Shown here piece by piece: positions 27,288-35,888 of a stretch of DNA of 64,000 bases. The notes beneath the pieces are model-generated. The model did not search any database and had not been told where the DNA came from. It saw only the letters and a program-made list of their open reading frames with translations. This DNA is from CAIWHR01 sp963726775. GTDB lineage: Bacteria > Pseudomonadota > Gammaproteobacteria > Burkholderiales > Casimicrobiaceae. The first letter of the stretch is position 1. Each line of letters starts with the position of its first letter. The DNA is taken from NCBI GenBank assembly GCA_963726775.1, contig CAVSDL010000009.1, positions 434,001 through 498,000 of the forward strand, given 5' to 3'. Position numbers and translations under genes: made by a program.

Positions 27288-29397
27288 TGACGCTTGCCCC
27301 GATGAGGAAGTTTCGGCTCCCCGCGGGTTCGAAATAGCGGCCGTTCGTGTCGCCGACGATCACCGATCCGACGTAGTTGACGTTGGTGAAATTGTTCAGG
27401 CGAACGAACTCGCGCAGCAACCAGCGGCCGGTGCGCTGTTCGAAGCCGAGCCGTGCGTTGCCCACCGTGTAGGCCGGTGCCGCATCGGTATTGCGGTCGT
27501 TGACGTAGACTTTGCCCGCGTACTGGACTTCGAGTGCGGCGGAAAGACCGGCGGCAGCCGGATACGACCACGCGAGCTCGCCATACGCGTTCGCCGCCGG
27601 TACGCCCGGCAGCCGCGCGCCGGCCGGCACGATGAGCGGCGGTGCGCCTGTGGTCGCATCGGCGGCAAACTTCGCCGACAGATACGTGTAAGCCGCGTAG
27701 CCGGTGAATCCCGCACCAAGATTTCCTTCCCACGCCGCCTCGATACCGCGCCGACGCGTCTTGGTGGCGTTCTTGTAGGTCGTGCGGCCGCCCGTCGCGA
27801 TGTTGACGACGATCTCGTCGGAAGTCTCGATGTCGAATGCCGCCAGATTGACGCGCTGCCCCCTGCCGGGAAGCATCTTGGCGCCGATTTCGGCGGAATT
27901 GCTGACGCTGGGCTGCAACCCGAGATTGAGACCGGTTCCGACCGGGCGGTAGGCCACCTCGGCAAATGTCGGCGTCTCGAATCCTTCACCGTAGTTCGCG
28001 TAGACGTTGACGTTGTCCATGGCCTGCCAGACCACGCCGACCACCGGGCTGCCGTGACTGTAGCTGCGCATGCCGCTGTCGTCCGGATTGGCCGCGTTGA
28101 CGTAATGGTCGGCGGTGGTGAAGTGGACGTTGCTGTAGCGCCAGCCCGCGAGCACGGAAAGCGACTCCAGCGGCGAAAACTCGACCTGCAGATAGCCGTC
28201 GGTGTTGCTGACGGTGTCCGTCTCGTCGCGGCGCAGATCACCGAGAGTGCCATCGACGTTGACGTAGCCCCGCCGGTGCTCCCGTTGCGATTCATAATTG
28301 ACACCCAAGGTAACGGTGCCGGCAAGGCCGCCCAGCGAAAAGCGGGTGGCGAGGCGTCCGTCGATGCCGCCGAAACTGCGGTCGAGGTCGGTGACGCCGC
28401 CGGACGACGTCGCGCCGATGCCGGACAGCGCCAGGAACTGGCGGACCTGGCGCGTTCCGCCGTAGCCCGTAATGCGCACGTCGGAATCGGCGGAAAGCCG
28501 CTGATCGATCGTCGCACCTCCCTGGGTCTGGCTGACGGTTTTCCTCGTGTCGAAGCGGATCGCAGCCGGATCGGCCTGCCGCGGATCGGCCTCCCATTGC
28601 GCACGCGTCAGGCCCAGGGGATCCTGCGCCTCCGGTTGGTAAAGGGTATTGGCGATCAAGGACACGGTCGTGTCGGGCGCGGGGTCGAACCTAAGTTTGA
28701 TATTGGCGAGCTCGCGCTGCGCCTGGCTGTGGTCGCGATAGCCGTCGGTCGTGAAATCGTTGAAGGCGACGACATAGTTGACCGCACCCGCCTGGCCCGC
28801 TCCTTTGGCGACCGCGTTCCACGTACCGAAGCTGCCTCCGATCAGCTGCGCGTTCGCCAGCGGCGTCGCCGGGCCGTCCTCCGTGAATACCGAGATGACG
28901 CCGCCGGACGCATTGCCGTACAGCGACGAAAAGGGTCCCCGCAGCACCTCGATCCGCTGCGCCGAGACCAGGCTGAAACTGCCGGTCTGGCCCTGGCCGT
29001 CCGGCATCGTGGCCGGGATATTGTCCTGGTAGAGGCGCACTCCACGCACGCCGAAATTGGCGCGCGCACCGAAACCGCGGATCGAGAGCTGCAGGTCCTG
29101 CGCATAGTTCCAGCGGCTCTGGATGGAGATGCCGGGGACGCGCGCGAGCGATTCCGACAGGTTGATCTGCAGCTGCCCGTTCTGGATCTGGTCGGCCGTT
29201 ACGGTGTCGATCGCCACGGGCAGGTCGAACGCGCGCTCCGCCGTGCGGGTCGCCGTGACCACCACGGGATCGAGCTTTGCCGGCGGCGCTTCCTGCCCGC
29301 GCAACGGAGCGGCCGCGGCGAAGGCAAGACACCCCGCCACGGCAAAGGCGGCGCGGCGCGACCGCGCATGCGAACGGAAATCGATCGGCAGGGTCAT
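27274..29397 (-). CDS. TonB-dependent outer-membrane receptor
   Basis: The 707-residue receptor has a signal peptide (FAVAGCLAFAAAAPLRGQ), a TonB-box/plug start near LDPVVVTATRTAERA, a plug domain (RVPGISIQSRWNY, FGVRGVRLYQDNIPATMPDG) and a 22-strand-type barrel ending in a terminal Phe (ASVSASF). It resembles siderophore/metal-chelate receptors (FecA/PfeA style). The start at 29397 has GGAAAA upstream; the ATG at 29412 is weaker. It sits between a PQQ enzyme and a copper oxidase and overlaps cytochrome b561, so a metal ligand is likely; which metal cannot be told. Confidence 0.88.
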   Translation of the reverse strand: MTLPIDFRSHARSRRAAFAVAGCLAFAAAAPLRGQEAPPAKLDPVVVTATRTAERAFDLPVAIDTVTADQIQNGQLQINLSESLARVPGISIQSRWNYAQDLQLSIRGFGARANFGVRGVRLYQDNIPATMPDGQGQTGSFSLVSAQRIEVLRGPFSSLYGNASGGVISVFTEDGPATPLANAQLIGGSFGTWNAVAKGAGQAGAVNYVVAFNDFTTDGYRDHSQAQRELANIKLRFDPAPDTTVSLIANTLYQPEAQDPLGLTRAQWEADPRQADPAAIRFDTRKTVSQTQGGATIDQRLSADSDVRITGYGGTRQVRQFLALSGIGATSSGGVTDLDRSFGGIDGRLATRFSLGGLAGTVTLGVNYESQREHRRGYVNVDGTLGDLRRDETDTVSNTDGYLQVEFSPLESLSVLAGWRYSNVHFTTADHYVNAANPDDSGMRSYSHGSPVVGVVWQAMDNVNVYANYGEGFETPTFAEVAYRPVGTGLNLGLQPSVSNSAEIGAKMLPGRGQRVNLAAFDIETSDEIVVNIATGGRTTYKNATKTRRRGIEAAWEGNLGAGFTGYAAYTYLSAKFAADATTGAPPLIVPAGARLPGVPAANAYGELAWSYPAAAGLSAALEVQYAGKVYVNDRNTDAAPAYTVGNARLGFEQRTGRWLLREFVRLNNFTNVNYVGSVIVGDTNGRYFEPAGSRNFLIGASVSASF

Positions 29398-29518
29398 CAC
29401 GTGGTTTTCCATTCGGACGCCGCAGTCGAAGGTACGAAGAAAATTCGTGTAGGATAAATCAGACCGCGCAGCCCGCAAAGCAGGCCGCGACCGAACCAAC
29501 GCCACCCAAGGAAAGACC

Positions 29519-30472
29519 ATGCAAATGCACCGGCAGCTCGCAGCATACGCGCTCGCCGCCGCGGCGTTGAGTTCCGTCCCCGCCGGCGCCGCTCCCGTCG
29601 CGTACGCTTCAAACGAAGGTTCGGCAAGCGTGTCCGTGATCGACACCGCGACCGACAAGGTGACGGCGACGCTGAAGACCGGAGGGAAACCCCGCGGGAT
29701 CGCGGTGTCGCAGGACGGCGCGCGGCTCTACCTCTCCGATCAGGCCGCCAACGCCCTGGTCGTCGTCGACACCGCCAAAGGCGTCGAAATCGCGCGGGTG
29801 CCCCTTGGCGATTCGCCCGAGGCGATCTATGTGTCGCCCGACGGCAAATGGATCGCTGCGGCGATCGAGGAAAACGATCAGGTGGTGCTGGTCGATCTCG
29901 CAACCCTCGAGGTGGCCCGCAAGGTCAGAATGAAGGGCAAGAATCCCGAGCACGCGGTATGGAGCCCCGACGGCAAGTGGCTCTACGTCAGCGCGGAAGA
30001 AGCGGACTCGGTCGATATCGTCGATGTCGCAAGAGGCGAAGTCGTGAAATCGGTGAAGGTCGGCGATCGCCCGCGCGGCATCGGGTTCCTGCCCGACGGC
30101 AGCCGCGCCTATGTGGCCGCCGAGAATGCCGACACCGTCAACGTGTTCGATGCGAGGACGCATGACGTCATTGCCCGGATCAAGGCGGGAAAGCGCTCCA
30201 ACGGCATCGCCGTGCACCCGGATGGCAAGCGCGTCTTCGTTTCGTCCGGCGGCGAGGGAACGGTGCAGGTCATCGACACGGCATCGAATGCCATCGTCGC
30301 CAAAATCGCAGTCGGCAAGCGTCCTTGGAACATGGCGCTGACACCGGACGGCAGGAAACTGTACGTTGCCTGCGGTCGCTCGAACGCGGTGGCCGTTGTG
30401 GACACCGACACGCAGACGAAGATTGCGGAGATCGCGGTCGGCGAGCTGCCGTGGGGCGTCGCGATTCGCTGA
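29519..30472 (+). CDS. YVTN-type beta-propeller protein, periplasmic
   Basis: The 317-residue secreted protein (signal peptide ending PAGA) is a seven-blade YVTN propeller with repeats such as GKPRGIAVSQDGARLYLSD, GDRPRGIGFLPDGSRAYVA and KRPWNMALTPDGRKLYVAC. It resembles the propeller proteins found beside PQQ-dependent catabolic genes. AAGGAAAG precedes the ATG. It is divergent from the TonB receptor across 121 bases. A substrate or partner cannot be assigned. Confidence 0.82.
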   Translation: MQMHRQLAAYALAAAALSSVPAGAAPVAYASNEGSASVSVIDTATDKVTATLKTGGKPRGIAVSQDGARLYLSDQAANALVVVDTAKGVEIARVPLGDSPEAIYVSPDGKWIAAAIEENDQVVLVDLATLEVARKVRMKGKNPEHAVWSPDGKWLYVSAEEADSVDIVDVARGEVVKSVKVGDRPRGIGFLPDGSRAYVAAENADTVNVFDARTHDVIARIKAGKRSNGIAVHPDGKRVFVSSGGEGTVQVIDTASNAIVAKIAVGKRPWNMALTPDGRKLYVACGRSNAVAVVDTDTQTKIAEIAVGELPWGVAIR

Positions 30473-30691
30473 TGCAACGTGCGGCGCCAGGCCAGGTTCG
30501 AGGCACTGCGCGCTCCCGAAGTTGACACCGCCGGCACGCACATGCCAGAGCTTCGGCGTTCCCGGTGCGAACCATTTCCGCGGCCCCGGCAAGGCGTTCG
30601 CTGCCGGCCTCGCGGGACCGGAACTGTTCCGCGCGTCGGCGCCGCCCGTCGGCATCAGGCCGGGAATCGAATATCGGCTCGACCGCGGGAG

Positions 30692-30711
30692 CGCGAGCCG
30701 TTAAGCTCGCG
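30692..30711. other. Hairpin in the 267-base gap before the multicopper oxidase
   Basis: CGCGAGC and GCTCGCG form a perfect 7-bp stem around the loop CGTTAA, 28 bases before the oxidase ATG. No T-run follows, so it is not a typical terminator. The rest of the gap 30473-30739 shows a lone TTGACA (30522-30527) without a matching -10. Confidence 0.4.
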
Positions 30712-30739
30712 GCTGCACTCAACCTCGTGATTGCCCGCG

Positions 30740-32359
30740 ATGCCTTCGTATTTGCATGGCCGCCGGCGGCTGTTCCAGTCCCTCGGAGCGCTGGGTATCG
30801 CCGCGCTGGCGCCCCGCGCGTTCTCCGACCACGCCGCCCCCTCCGCCCCTCCCGTCACGGATTGGTGCGGCCCGGCTGACGGCGGACGGCTGCTGATCCC
30901 CGGCAGCGAGGGTTGGCTCGGGCGGCTCGCGGCACGCGGCGCCCCGCTGACGCTCGCCACGGCACCGGACATGGCGATCGACACGCCATGGCCAATGGCA
31001 TTCGCGGCGCGCCACCGTGGCCAAACCTTTCGCAACCCGACCCTTGTGTTCGAACGTGGCGAGCGGGCGCGGATCACGCTGGCCAATACGCTGGACGAAC
31101 CTACCATCGTGCATTGGCATGGCCTGCCCAACGACACGGCGAACGACGGCGCGGGCTCGGTGCTCGTTCAACCCGGCGGGCAATACGCCTACGATTTCAT
31201 TGTCCGCGCTCGCGCCGGCCTTTACTGGTATCACCCGCATCCGCATGGGTTGACCGCCGGCCAGGCGTATCGCGGGCTGTTCGGGCTCATCGCCGTCGAG
31301 GACGCGGACGAGCGCGCGCTGCGCTCCGCGCTGGATGTCGTCTGGGGCCGAACCGAAATCCCGCTGATCCTGCAGGACCGGCGCGCCGGCGCGGCTTACG
31401 CACCGGGACCCGCCGACCACCAGCACGGCTTTCTCGGCAACGTCGCCACCGTCAATGGCGGCATCGACTCCAACCTCGACGTCGCCGCCCGACCGTACCG
31501 GTTCCGCATCCTGAATGCGTCGAACGCCCGCACGTACCGACTCGGATTTGCCGACGCCGCCGGACGGATGTTCCCGTTCACGCTGCTCGGCACGGACGGC
31601 GGACTGCTGGCCGCGCCCCTGCGCTGCACCGAGTGCTTTCTCCCCACGGCGGCGCGCATCGACGTTCTGCTCGACCTCGGGGGCGCGCCGATCGGCGAGG
31701 CCATCGTTCTCGAGACCCGCGCTTTCGACCCGATGCATTTCGATCCGTCCGCGATCGCCGCGCCCGAGACCGCCCATGAGCATCACCAGGCCCAAGGTGC
31801 TGCGGCCCTCACGCCCGGCGGCGGAGAACCGTGGGCGGACGGCGCGCCGCGGCGCCTGCTGACGCTGCGCGTGCGTGAGCGTGCGGGCTGGCGGGGCACG
31901 GTTCCGGCGCGGCTCTCGAAACTCGCCAACATCGATGTCGCAAACGCCATCGAACGGCCGTTGCGGCTCGGCTTCGCGAAAGGCCGGTGGCGCATCAACG
32001 ATCGCGTCTTCGACATGAATGCCACGCCGATCGTCGTCGCCCGCGCGGCCGTCGAAACCTGGCTGATTCGAAACTATCACACGAGCATGCCGCATGCGAT
32101 GCACCTGCACGGATTCCAGTTCCGCGTGCTCGAACGCGAAACAAGTCCCGATCAGGTCGCGCCTCTGGCAATCGACGCGCGGGGACGCGTGGCCACCGAC
32201 TTCGGCTGGAACGACACGGTGCTCGTCTGGCCCGGTGAATCGGTGAAGATCGCCATCGATTTTCGCCATCCGTTCAAGGGCGAGCAGATCTACGTTTTCC
32301 ACTGCCACAACCTCGAGCACGAGGACGGCGGCATGATGCTTCGCGTCAAGGTCGGGTGA
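30740..32359 (+). CDS. Multicopper oxidase, Tat-exported
   Basis: The 539-residue protein opens with a twin-arginine signal (GRRRLFQSLGALGIAALA) and contains all four copper motifs in order: TIVHWHGLP near residue 123, YWYHPHPHG near 162, HAMHLHGFQFR near 450 and HCHNLEHEDGGMM near 520. The last supplies the type 1 copper Cys, His and axial Met. It oxidises a reduced metal or phenolic substrate with oxygen; a copper/iron detoxifying role is inferred by family. The start at 30740 is ATG; a TTG three codons earlier is less likely. The FAD oxidoreductase gene follows after 4 bases. Confidence 0.87.
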   Translation: MPSYLHGRRRLFQSLGALGIAALAPRAFSDHAAPSAPPVTDWCGPADGGRLLIPGSEGWLGRLAARGAPLTLATAPDMAIDTPWPMAFAARHRGQTFRNPTLVFERGERARITLANTLDEPTIVHWHGLPNDTANDGAGSVLVQPGGQYAYDFIVRARAGLYWYHPHPHGLTAGQAYRGLFGLIAVEDADERALRSALDVVWGRTEIPLILQDRRAGAAYAPGPADHQHGFLGNVATVNGGIDSNLDVAARPYRFRILNASNARTYRLGFADAAGRMFPFTLLGTDGGLLAAPLRCTECFLPTAARIDVLLDLGGAPIGEAIVLETRAFDPMHFDPSAIAAPETAHEHHQAQGAAALTPGGGEPWADGAPRRLLTLRVRERAGWRGTVPARLSKLANIDVANAIERPLRLGFAKGRWRINDRVFDMNATPIVVARAAVETWLIRNYHTSMPHAMHLHGFQFRVLERETSPDQVAPLAIDARGRVATDFGWNDTVLVWPGESVKIAIDFRHPFKGEQIYVFHCHNLEHEDGGMMLRVKVG

Positions 32360-32363
32360 CCGG

Positions 32364-33485
32364 ATGCCCCAGCGACGGATCCTGCTCATCGGCGGCGGCC
32401 ACAGCCACATCGAAGTGCTGCGACGGTTCGCGCTGCGATCGGACTTCTCGCTCGAGCTTACGCTGATCAGCCCCAGCGCGTTGATGACCTATTCAGCGAT
32501 GCTGCCGGGCCTGGTCGCCGGCCACTACACGTTCGCCGAGTCGCACATCGACCTGCCGGCGCTCGCGCGCTGGGCGCAGGCGCGCCTTGTCTGCGACCAC
32601 GTTGTCGAGCTGGACTTGTATACGCGGATCGTCCGGCTCGCCGAAGGCAGTGTCGAGCCGTTCGATCTGGTGTCCATCGACGTCGGATCGGTCCCGGAGA
32701 TGTCGGCGCCGGGGGCGCGCGAATACGCGATTGGCATCAAGCCGATCGACCGTTATCTCGCCGCGTGGTCGACGCTGGAGGCCGATGCGGCCGCCGGACG
32801 CGTGCGGACCATCGCGATCGTGGGCGGCGGCGCCGGAGGCGTCGAGATGCTGCTGGCGATGCAGTTCCGGCTCGTGCAGTCGCTGGGCGCGGACGCGCCG
32901 CGGTTCGCGGTGATCACCGACCAGCCCCATCTGATGCCGCAGCATATGCCTGCCGTGCGCAAGCGATTCGGGAAGATGCTCGTCGCCCGCGATGTCGTGT
33001 TGCACACGGGCAGTGCCGCCGTGGTCGTCGAGCCCGGCGCTGTCATCACGGCCGCCGGCCGCCGCATCGCCGCCGACCGAGTCGTCTGGGCGACGTCGGC
33101 GTCGGCGCCGTCGTGGCTGGCGCGTTCGGGCCTGGCTTGCGACGAGCGCGGCTTCATTCGTGTCAATGCGTCCCTGCAATCGGTGTCGGACCCGTTCGTG
33201 TTCGCCGCCGGGGACTGCTGCAGCCAGGACGGCCATCCGCGTCCGAAGTCCGGCGTTTTCGCGGTTCGCCATGGCCCGGCGCTGGCGGCGAATCTGCGCC
33301 GTGCGGCGCATCAGGAAACGCTGCAGCCGTTCACCCCGCAGCATCGTATCCTGACCATGATCACGACCGGCGCACGGCACGCCGTCGCCTCATGGGGCCC
33401 GTTCGAGGCCGACGGAGCCTGGGTCTGGCGCTGGAAGGATCGGATCGACCACGATTTCGTCGCGCGTTATCGCTCGCCGGCATGA
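32364..33485 (+). CDS. FAD-dependent oxidoreductase of the Nterm-to-SelD family
   Basis: The 373-residue flavoprotein begins RILLIGGGHSHIEVLRRFA and continues MLPGLVAGHYTFAESHIDL, the pattern of the pyridine nucleotide-disulfide oxidoreductases normally fused to the N-terminus of selenophosphate synthetase. Here it stands alone with no SelD part. A second Rossmann motif (IAIVGGGAGGVEMLLAM near 155) binds NAD(P)H, and FVFAAGDCCSQDG near 287 is the second FAD contact. It is related to type II NADH and sulfide:quinone reductases. It follows the multicopper oxidase by 4 bases and is probably cotranscribed. Confidence 0.8.
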   Translation: MPQRRILLIGGGHSHIEVLRRFALRSDFSLELTLISPSALMTYSAMLPGLVAGHYTFAESHIDLPALARWAQARLVCDHVVELDLYTRIVRLAEGSVEPFDLVSIDVGSVPEMSAPGAREYAIGIKPIDRYLAAWSTLEADAAAGRVRTIAIVGGGAGGVEMLLAMQFRLVQSLGADAPRFAVITDQPHLMPQHMPAVRKRFGKMLVARDVVLHTGSAAVVVEPGAVITAAGRRIAADRVVWATSASAPSWLARSGLACDERGFIRVNASLQSVSDPFVFAAGDCCSQDGHPRPKSGVFAVRHGPALAANLRRAAHQETLQPFTPQHRILTMITTGARHAVASWGPFEADGAWVWRWKDRIDHDFVARYRSPA

Positions 33486-33637
33486 CGCAGTCACGGCGGC
33501 GGTAGAATTGCGGCATGTACTTCGGGTTGCCATTGCTCTTGGCGAACCGGATCGACACCCGGGGCTCCTGCCTGCTGCTCGAGCACGAGGCGCTCGGGGC
33601 GGCGAAACCCTGAAACCCGAATTGCAACTCCCCCATC

Positions 33638-34438
33638 ATGGCCGATGACCCGGTTCTGTCCGTCGCCGTCCGCGCCGCCCGGCGCGCGGGCTCGATCATC
33701 ATCGACGCGGCGCGCGACCTGAAGCGCCTGCCCTCCCACGCGAAAGAGCACGGCGACATCGTCACGGCAACCGATGCCGAGGCCGAGGATGCGATCGTCG
33801 CGACAATCCGCGCGGCATTTCCCGAGCACGCGGTTCTCGGCGAGGAGTCCGGGCATATCACGGGCGCACGGGACGGCGGCGGATTCAAGTGGATCGTCGA
33901 CCCGATCGACGGCACGGCGAATTTCGCCCACGGCTATCCCTACTTCGGGGTCTCGATCGCCCTGACCCACGGCAGTGAAGTCACACATGCCGTCGTGTTC
34001 GATCCGGTGCGCGACGAGATGTACACGGCGATTCGCGGCAAGGGCGCGCAACTCAATGACGCACCGCTGCGGGTATCGAGCTGCATGGCGCTGGAACACG
34101 CGCTCGTTGGCACGGTCTTTCCGGGGCGAGAGAGCCCGAAAATGGCAGCGTACCTGCCGCTGTTCAATGCGGTCGTCACCCGCTGCGCCGGCCTCCGTCG
34201 AGCCGGCGCGTGCGCCCTCGATCTTGCGTATGTGGCCGCGGGCCGGATCGACGGATTCTTTGTCATGACCCTCAATCCCTGGGATGTCGCGGCCGGCGCG
34301 CTGCTCGTCAAGGAGGCCGGCGGCCGCGTCGGCGACTTCGCGGGCGGCGTCGAGTTCCTGCGTGCGAGCGAGGCGATCGCCGCAGCTCCGGGAGTGTTCA
34401 ATGCGTTGCGCGAGGCGATCGCCGCGGCGCGTCCGTAG
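33638..34438 (+). CDS. suhB: Inositol-1-monophosphatase SuhB
   Basis: The 266-residue protein has the lithium-sensitive phosphatase metal sites: VLGEESG near residue 67, WIVDPIDGTANFAHGYPYF near 87 and LNPWDVAAGALLVKEAGG near 210. It hydrolyses inositol phosphates, and SuhB also assists rRNA transcription antitermination in related bacteria. It is a single gene, convergent with the short VOC gene. A 152-base gap before it holds nothing recognisable. Confidence 0.92.
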   Translation: MADDPVLSVAVRAARRAGSIIIDAARDLKRLPSHAKEHGDIVTATDAEAEDAIVATIRAAFPEHAVLGEESGHITGARDGGGFKWIVDPIDGTANFAHGYPYFGVSIALTHGSEVTHAVVFDPVRDEMYTAIRGKGAQLNDAPLRVSSCMALEHALVGTVFPGRESPKMAAYLPLFNAVVTRCAGLRRAGACALDLAYVAAGRIDGFFVMTLNPWDVAAGALLVKEAGGRVGDFAGGVEFLRASEAIAAAPGVFNALREAIAAARP

Positions 34439-34510
34439 CGGGCGCAGCACAATCTCCGTCGCCCGGCCCGGGCCGCCTGGCGAGCTGTTCGGCCCGTTGA
34501 TGCGAGTCGG

Positions 34511-34825
34511 CTAGATCTGCTTCGCGAACAGCCGGTTGATATCACCGAACGCCTTGAATTCCAGAGCGTTGCCGAACGGGTCGAGGAAGAACATCGTGGC
34601 CTGCTCTCCGGGCAGGCCACGGAAACGAACGTACGGCTCGATGATGAATGCGACACCCGCCGCCTTCAGTCGCACGGCGAGGGCTTCCCGGGCCGGCAGA
34701 TCGAGGATCACGCCGAAGTGGCGAACGGGGACCTGCTGGCCGTCCACCAGGCTTTTCGCATCGGACATCGCTCTCGCCGGCACCCGATGCGCGACGATCT
34801 GGTGGCCGTGGAAATCAAAATCCAC
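34511..34825 (-). CDS. VOC (glyoxalase/bleomycin resistance) family protein, N-terminally short
   Basis: The 104 residues include FDFHGHQIVAHRV (metal-binding His), VRHFGVILDLP and FFLDPFGNALEFKAF (last metal Glu), a close match to the glyoxalase-like family of about 140 residues. The first 35 or so residues of the fold are missing. The frame stays open upstream into the end of the dehydratase gene, where GCRGRREDWV still resembles the family. The GTG at 34825 is the only reasonable start. It may be a decayed gene or may start inside the dehydratase gene. Confidence 0.65.
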   Translation of the reverse strand: MDFDFHGHQIVAHRVPARAMSDAKSLVDGQQVPVRHFGVILDLPAREALAVRLKAAGVAFIIEPYVRFRGLPGEQATMFFLDPFGNALEFKAFGDINRLFAKQI

Positions 34826-34832
34826 CCAATCC

Positions 34833-35825
34833 TCACGCCTGCCACGGCAGCCGGCCGAGGTCGACGTTGCCGCCCGTCAGGATGATGCCGACGCGCTTGC
34901 CCCGTAAGTCGAGCGTCCCCTCCAGCAGGCAGGCGAGCGGCACGGCCGATGATGGTTCGACGATGACTTTCATGCGCTCCCACGTCATCCGCATGGCGCG
35001 GACAATCGTCTCTTCGCGCGCGGTGCCGATGCCGGCGACATGGCTCCGGATCGCCTTCAGCGTCCGCGCGGACAGCGTCGTGCGGAGCCCGTCGGCGATC
35101 GTCGCCACGGCGGGCAGCGGTTCGATCCGGCCGGACCGAAAGCTGCGGGCGGCGTCGTCGGCGTTCGCCGGTTCGGCGCCGTAGACGTCAATCCCCGGCA
35201 GCAACGCTGTGGCGGCGATGGCCGTGCCGGACAACAGTCCCCCGCCGCCGACCGGCGCGATGATGGCGTCGAGCCCCGGCATCTCTTCGATAAATTCCAA
35301 CGCCGCCGTCCCCTGCCCGGCGATCACGCGCACGTCGTCGAACGGGTGCACGAGCAGCGCGCCCGTCTCCCGCTGCACGTCCGCGCACGCCGCTTCGCGT
35401 GCGGCGACATTGGATACGCAGAAGCGAACCGCCGCGCCGAAACGGCGGACATTTTCCTGCTTGGCGGACGGCGCATCGTCGGGCATCACCACCCAGGCGG
35501 GAATACCGCGCCGCTGCGCCGCGAACGCGAGCGCAGCGCCGTGATTGCCGGACGAATGCGTGACCACGCCACGGCGGGCATCGTCGTCGCCGAGCGAGAA
35601 GACGGCGTTCGACGCGCCTCTCGCCTTGAACGCGCCGACCTTCTGCAGGTTCTCGCACTTGAAAAACAGGTGCGCTCCCGTTTCGGCGTCCAGCGACGCG
35701 CATGTCAGCACCGGCGTGCGATGGACCAGAGCGGCGATCCGGGCGCGCGCCGCGCGGATGCCGGCGAGGTTGGGCAGTGCGAGGGGGGCGCCATCCCCCG
35801 CTGCCGTGTCATCCGCTGCGGACAT
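34833..35825 (-). CDS. PLP-dependent threonine/serine dehydratase or serine racemase-like enzyme
   Basis: The 330-residue fold-type II PLP enzyme has the Schiff-base lysine in VGAFKARGASNA near residue 69, the Asn loop SSGNHGAALAFAA, the phosphate-binding glycine loop PVGGGGLLSG near 190 and the family end ILTGGNVDLGRLPW. It lacks the C-terminal regulatory ACT domain of biosynthetic IlvA, so it is a catabolic dehydratase or racemase acting on hydroxyl amino acids. It is 7 bases upstream of the short VOC gene. Confidence 0.87.
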   Translation of the reverse strand: MSAADDTAAGDGAPLALPNLAGIRAARARIAALVHRTPVLTCASLDAETGAHLFFKCENLQKVGAFKARGASNAVFSLGDDDARRGVVTHSSGNHGAALAFAAQRRGIPAWVVMPDDAPSAKQENVRRFGAAVRFCVSNVAAREAACADVQRETGALLVHPFDDVRVIAGQGTAALEFIEEMPGLDAIIAPVGGGGLLSGTAIAATALLPGIDVYGAEPANADDAARSFRSGRIEPLPAVATIADGLRTTLSARTLKAIRSHVAGIGTAREETIVRAMRMTWERMKVIVEPSSAVPLACLLEGTLDLRGKRVGIILTGGNVDLGRLPWQA

Positions 35826-35888
35826 CAGCGTCCCGAAGCAGGTTGCGCGTTGGGAACGAACATCGATTTCTCCAGCCTCTGCCTCGCG

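Noticed and set aside
30522..30527. TTGACA as a promoter for the multicopper oxidase
   Set aside because: No -10 sequence lies at 16-18 bases spacing.
33516..33613. Small ORF of 32 codons before suhB
   Set aside because: No ribosome site, no recognisable motif, and it lies in ordinary GC-rich spacer.
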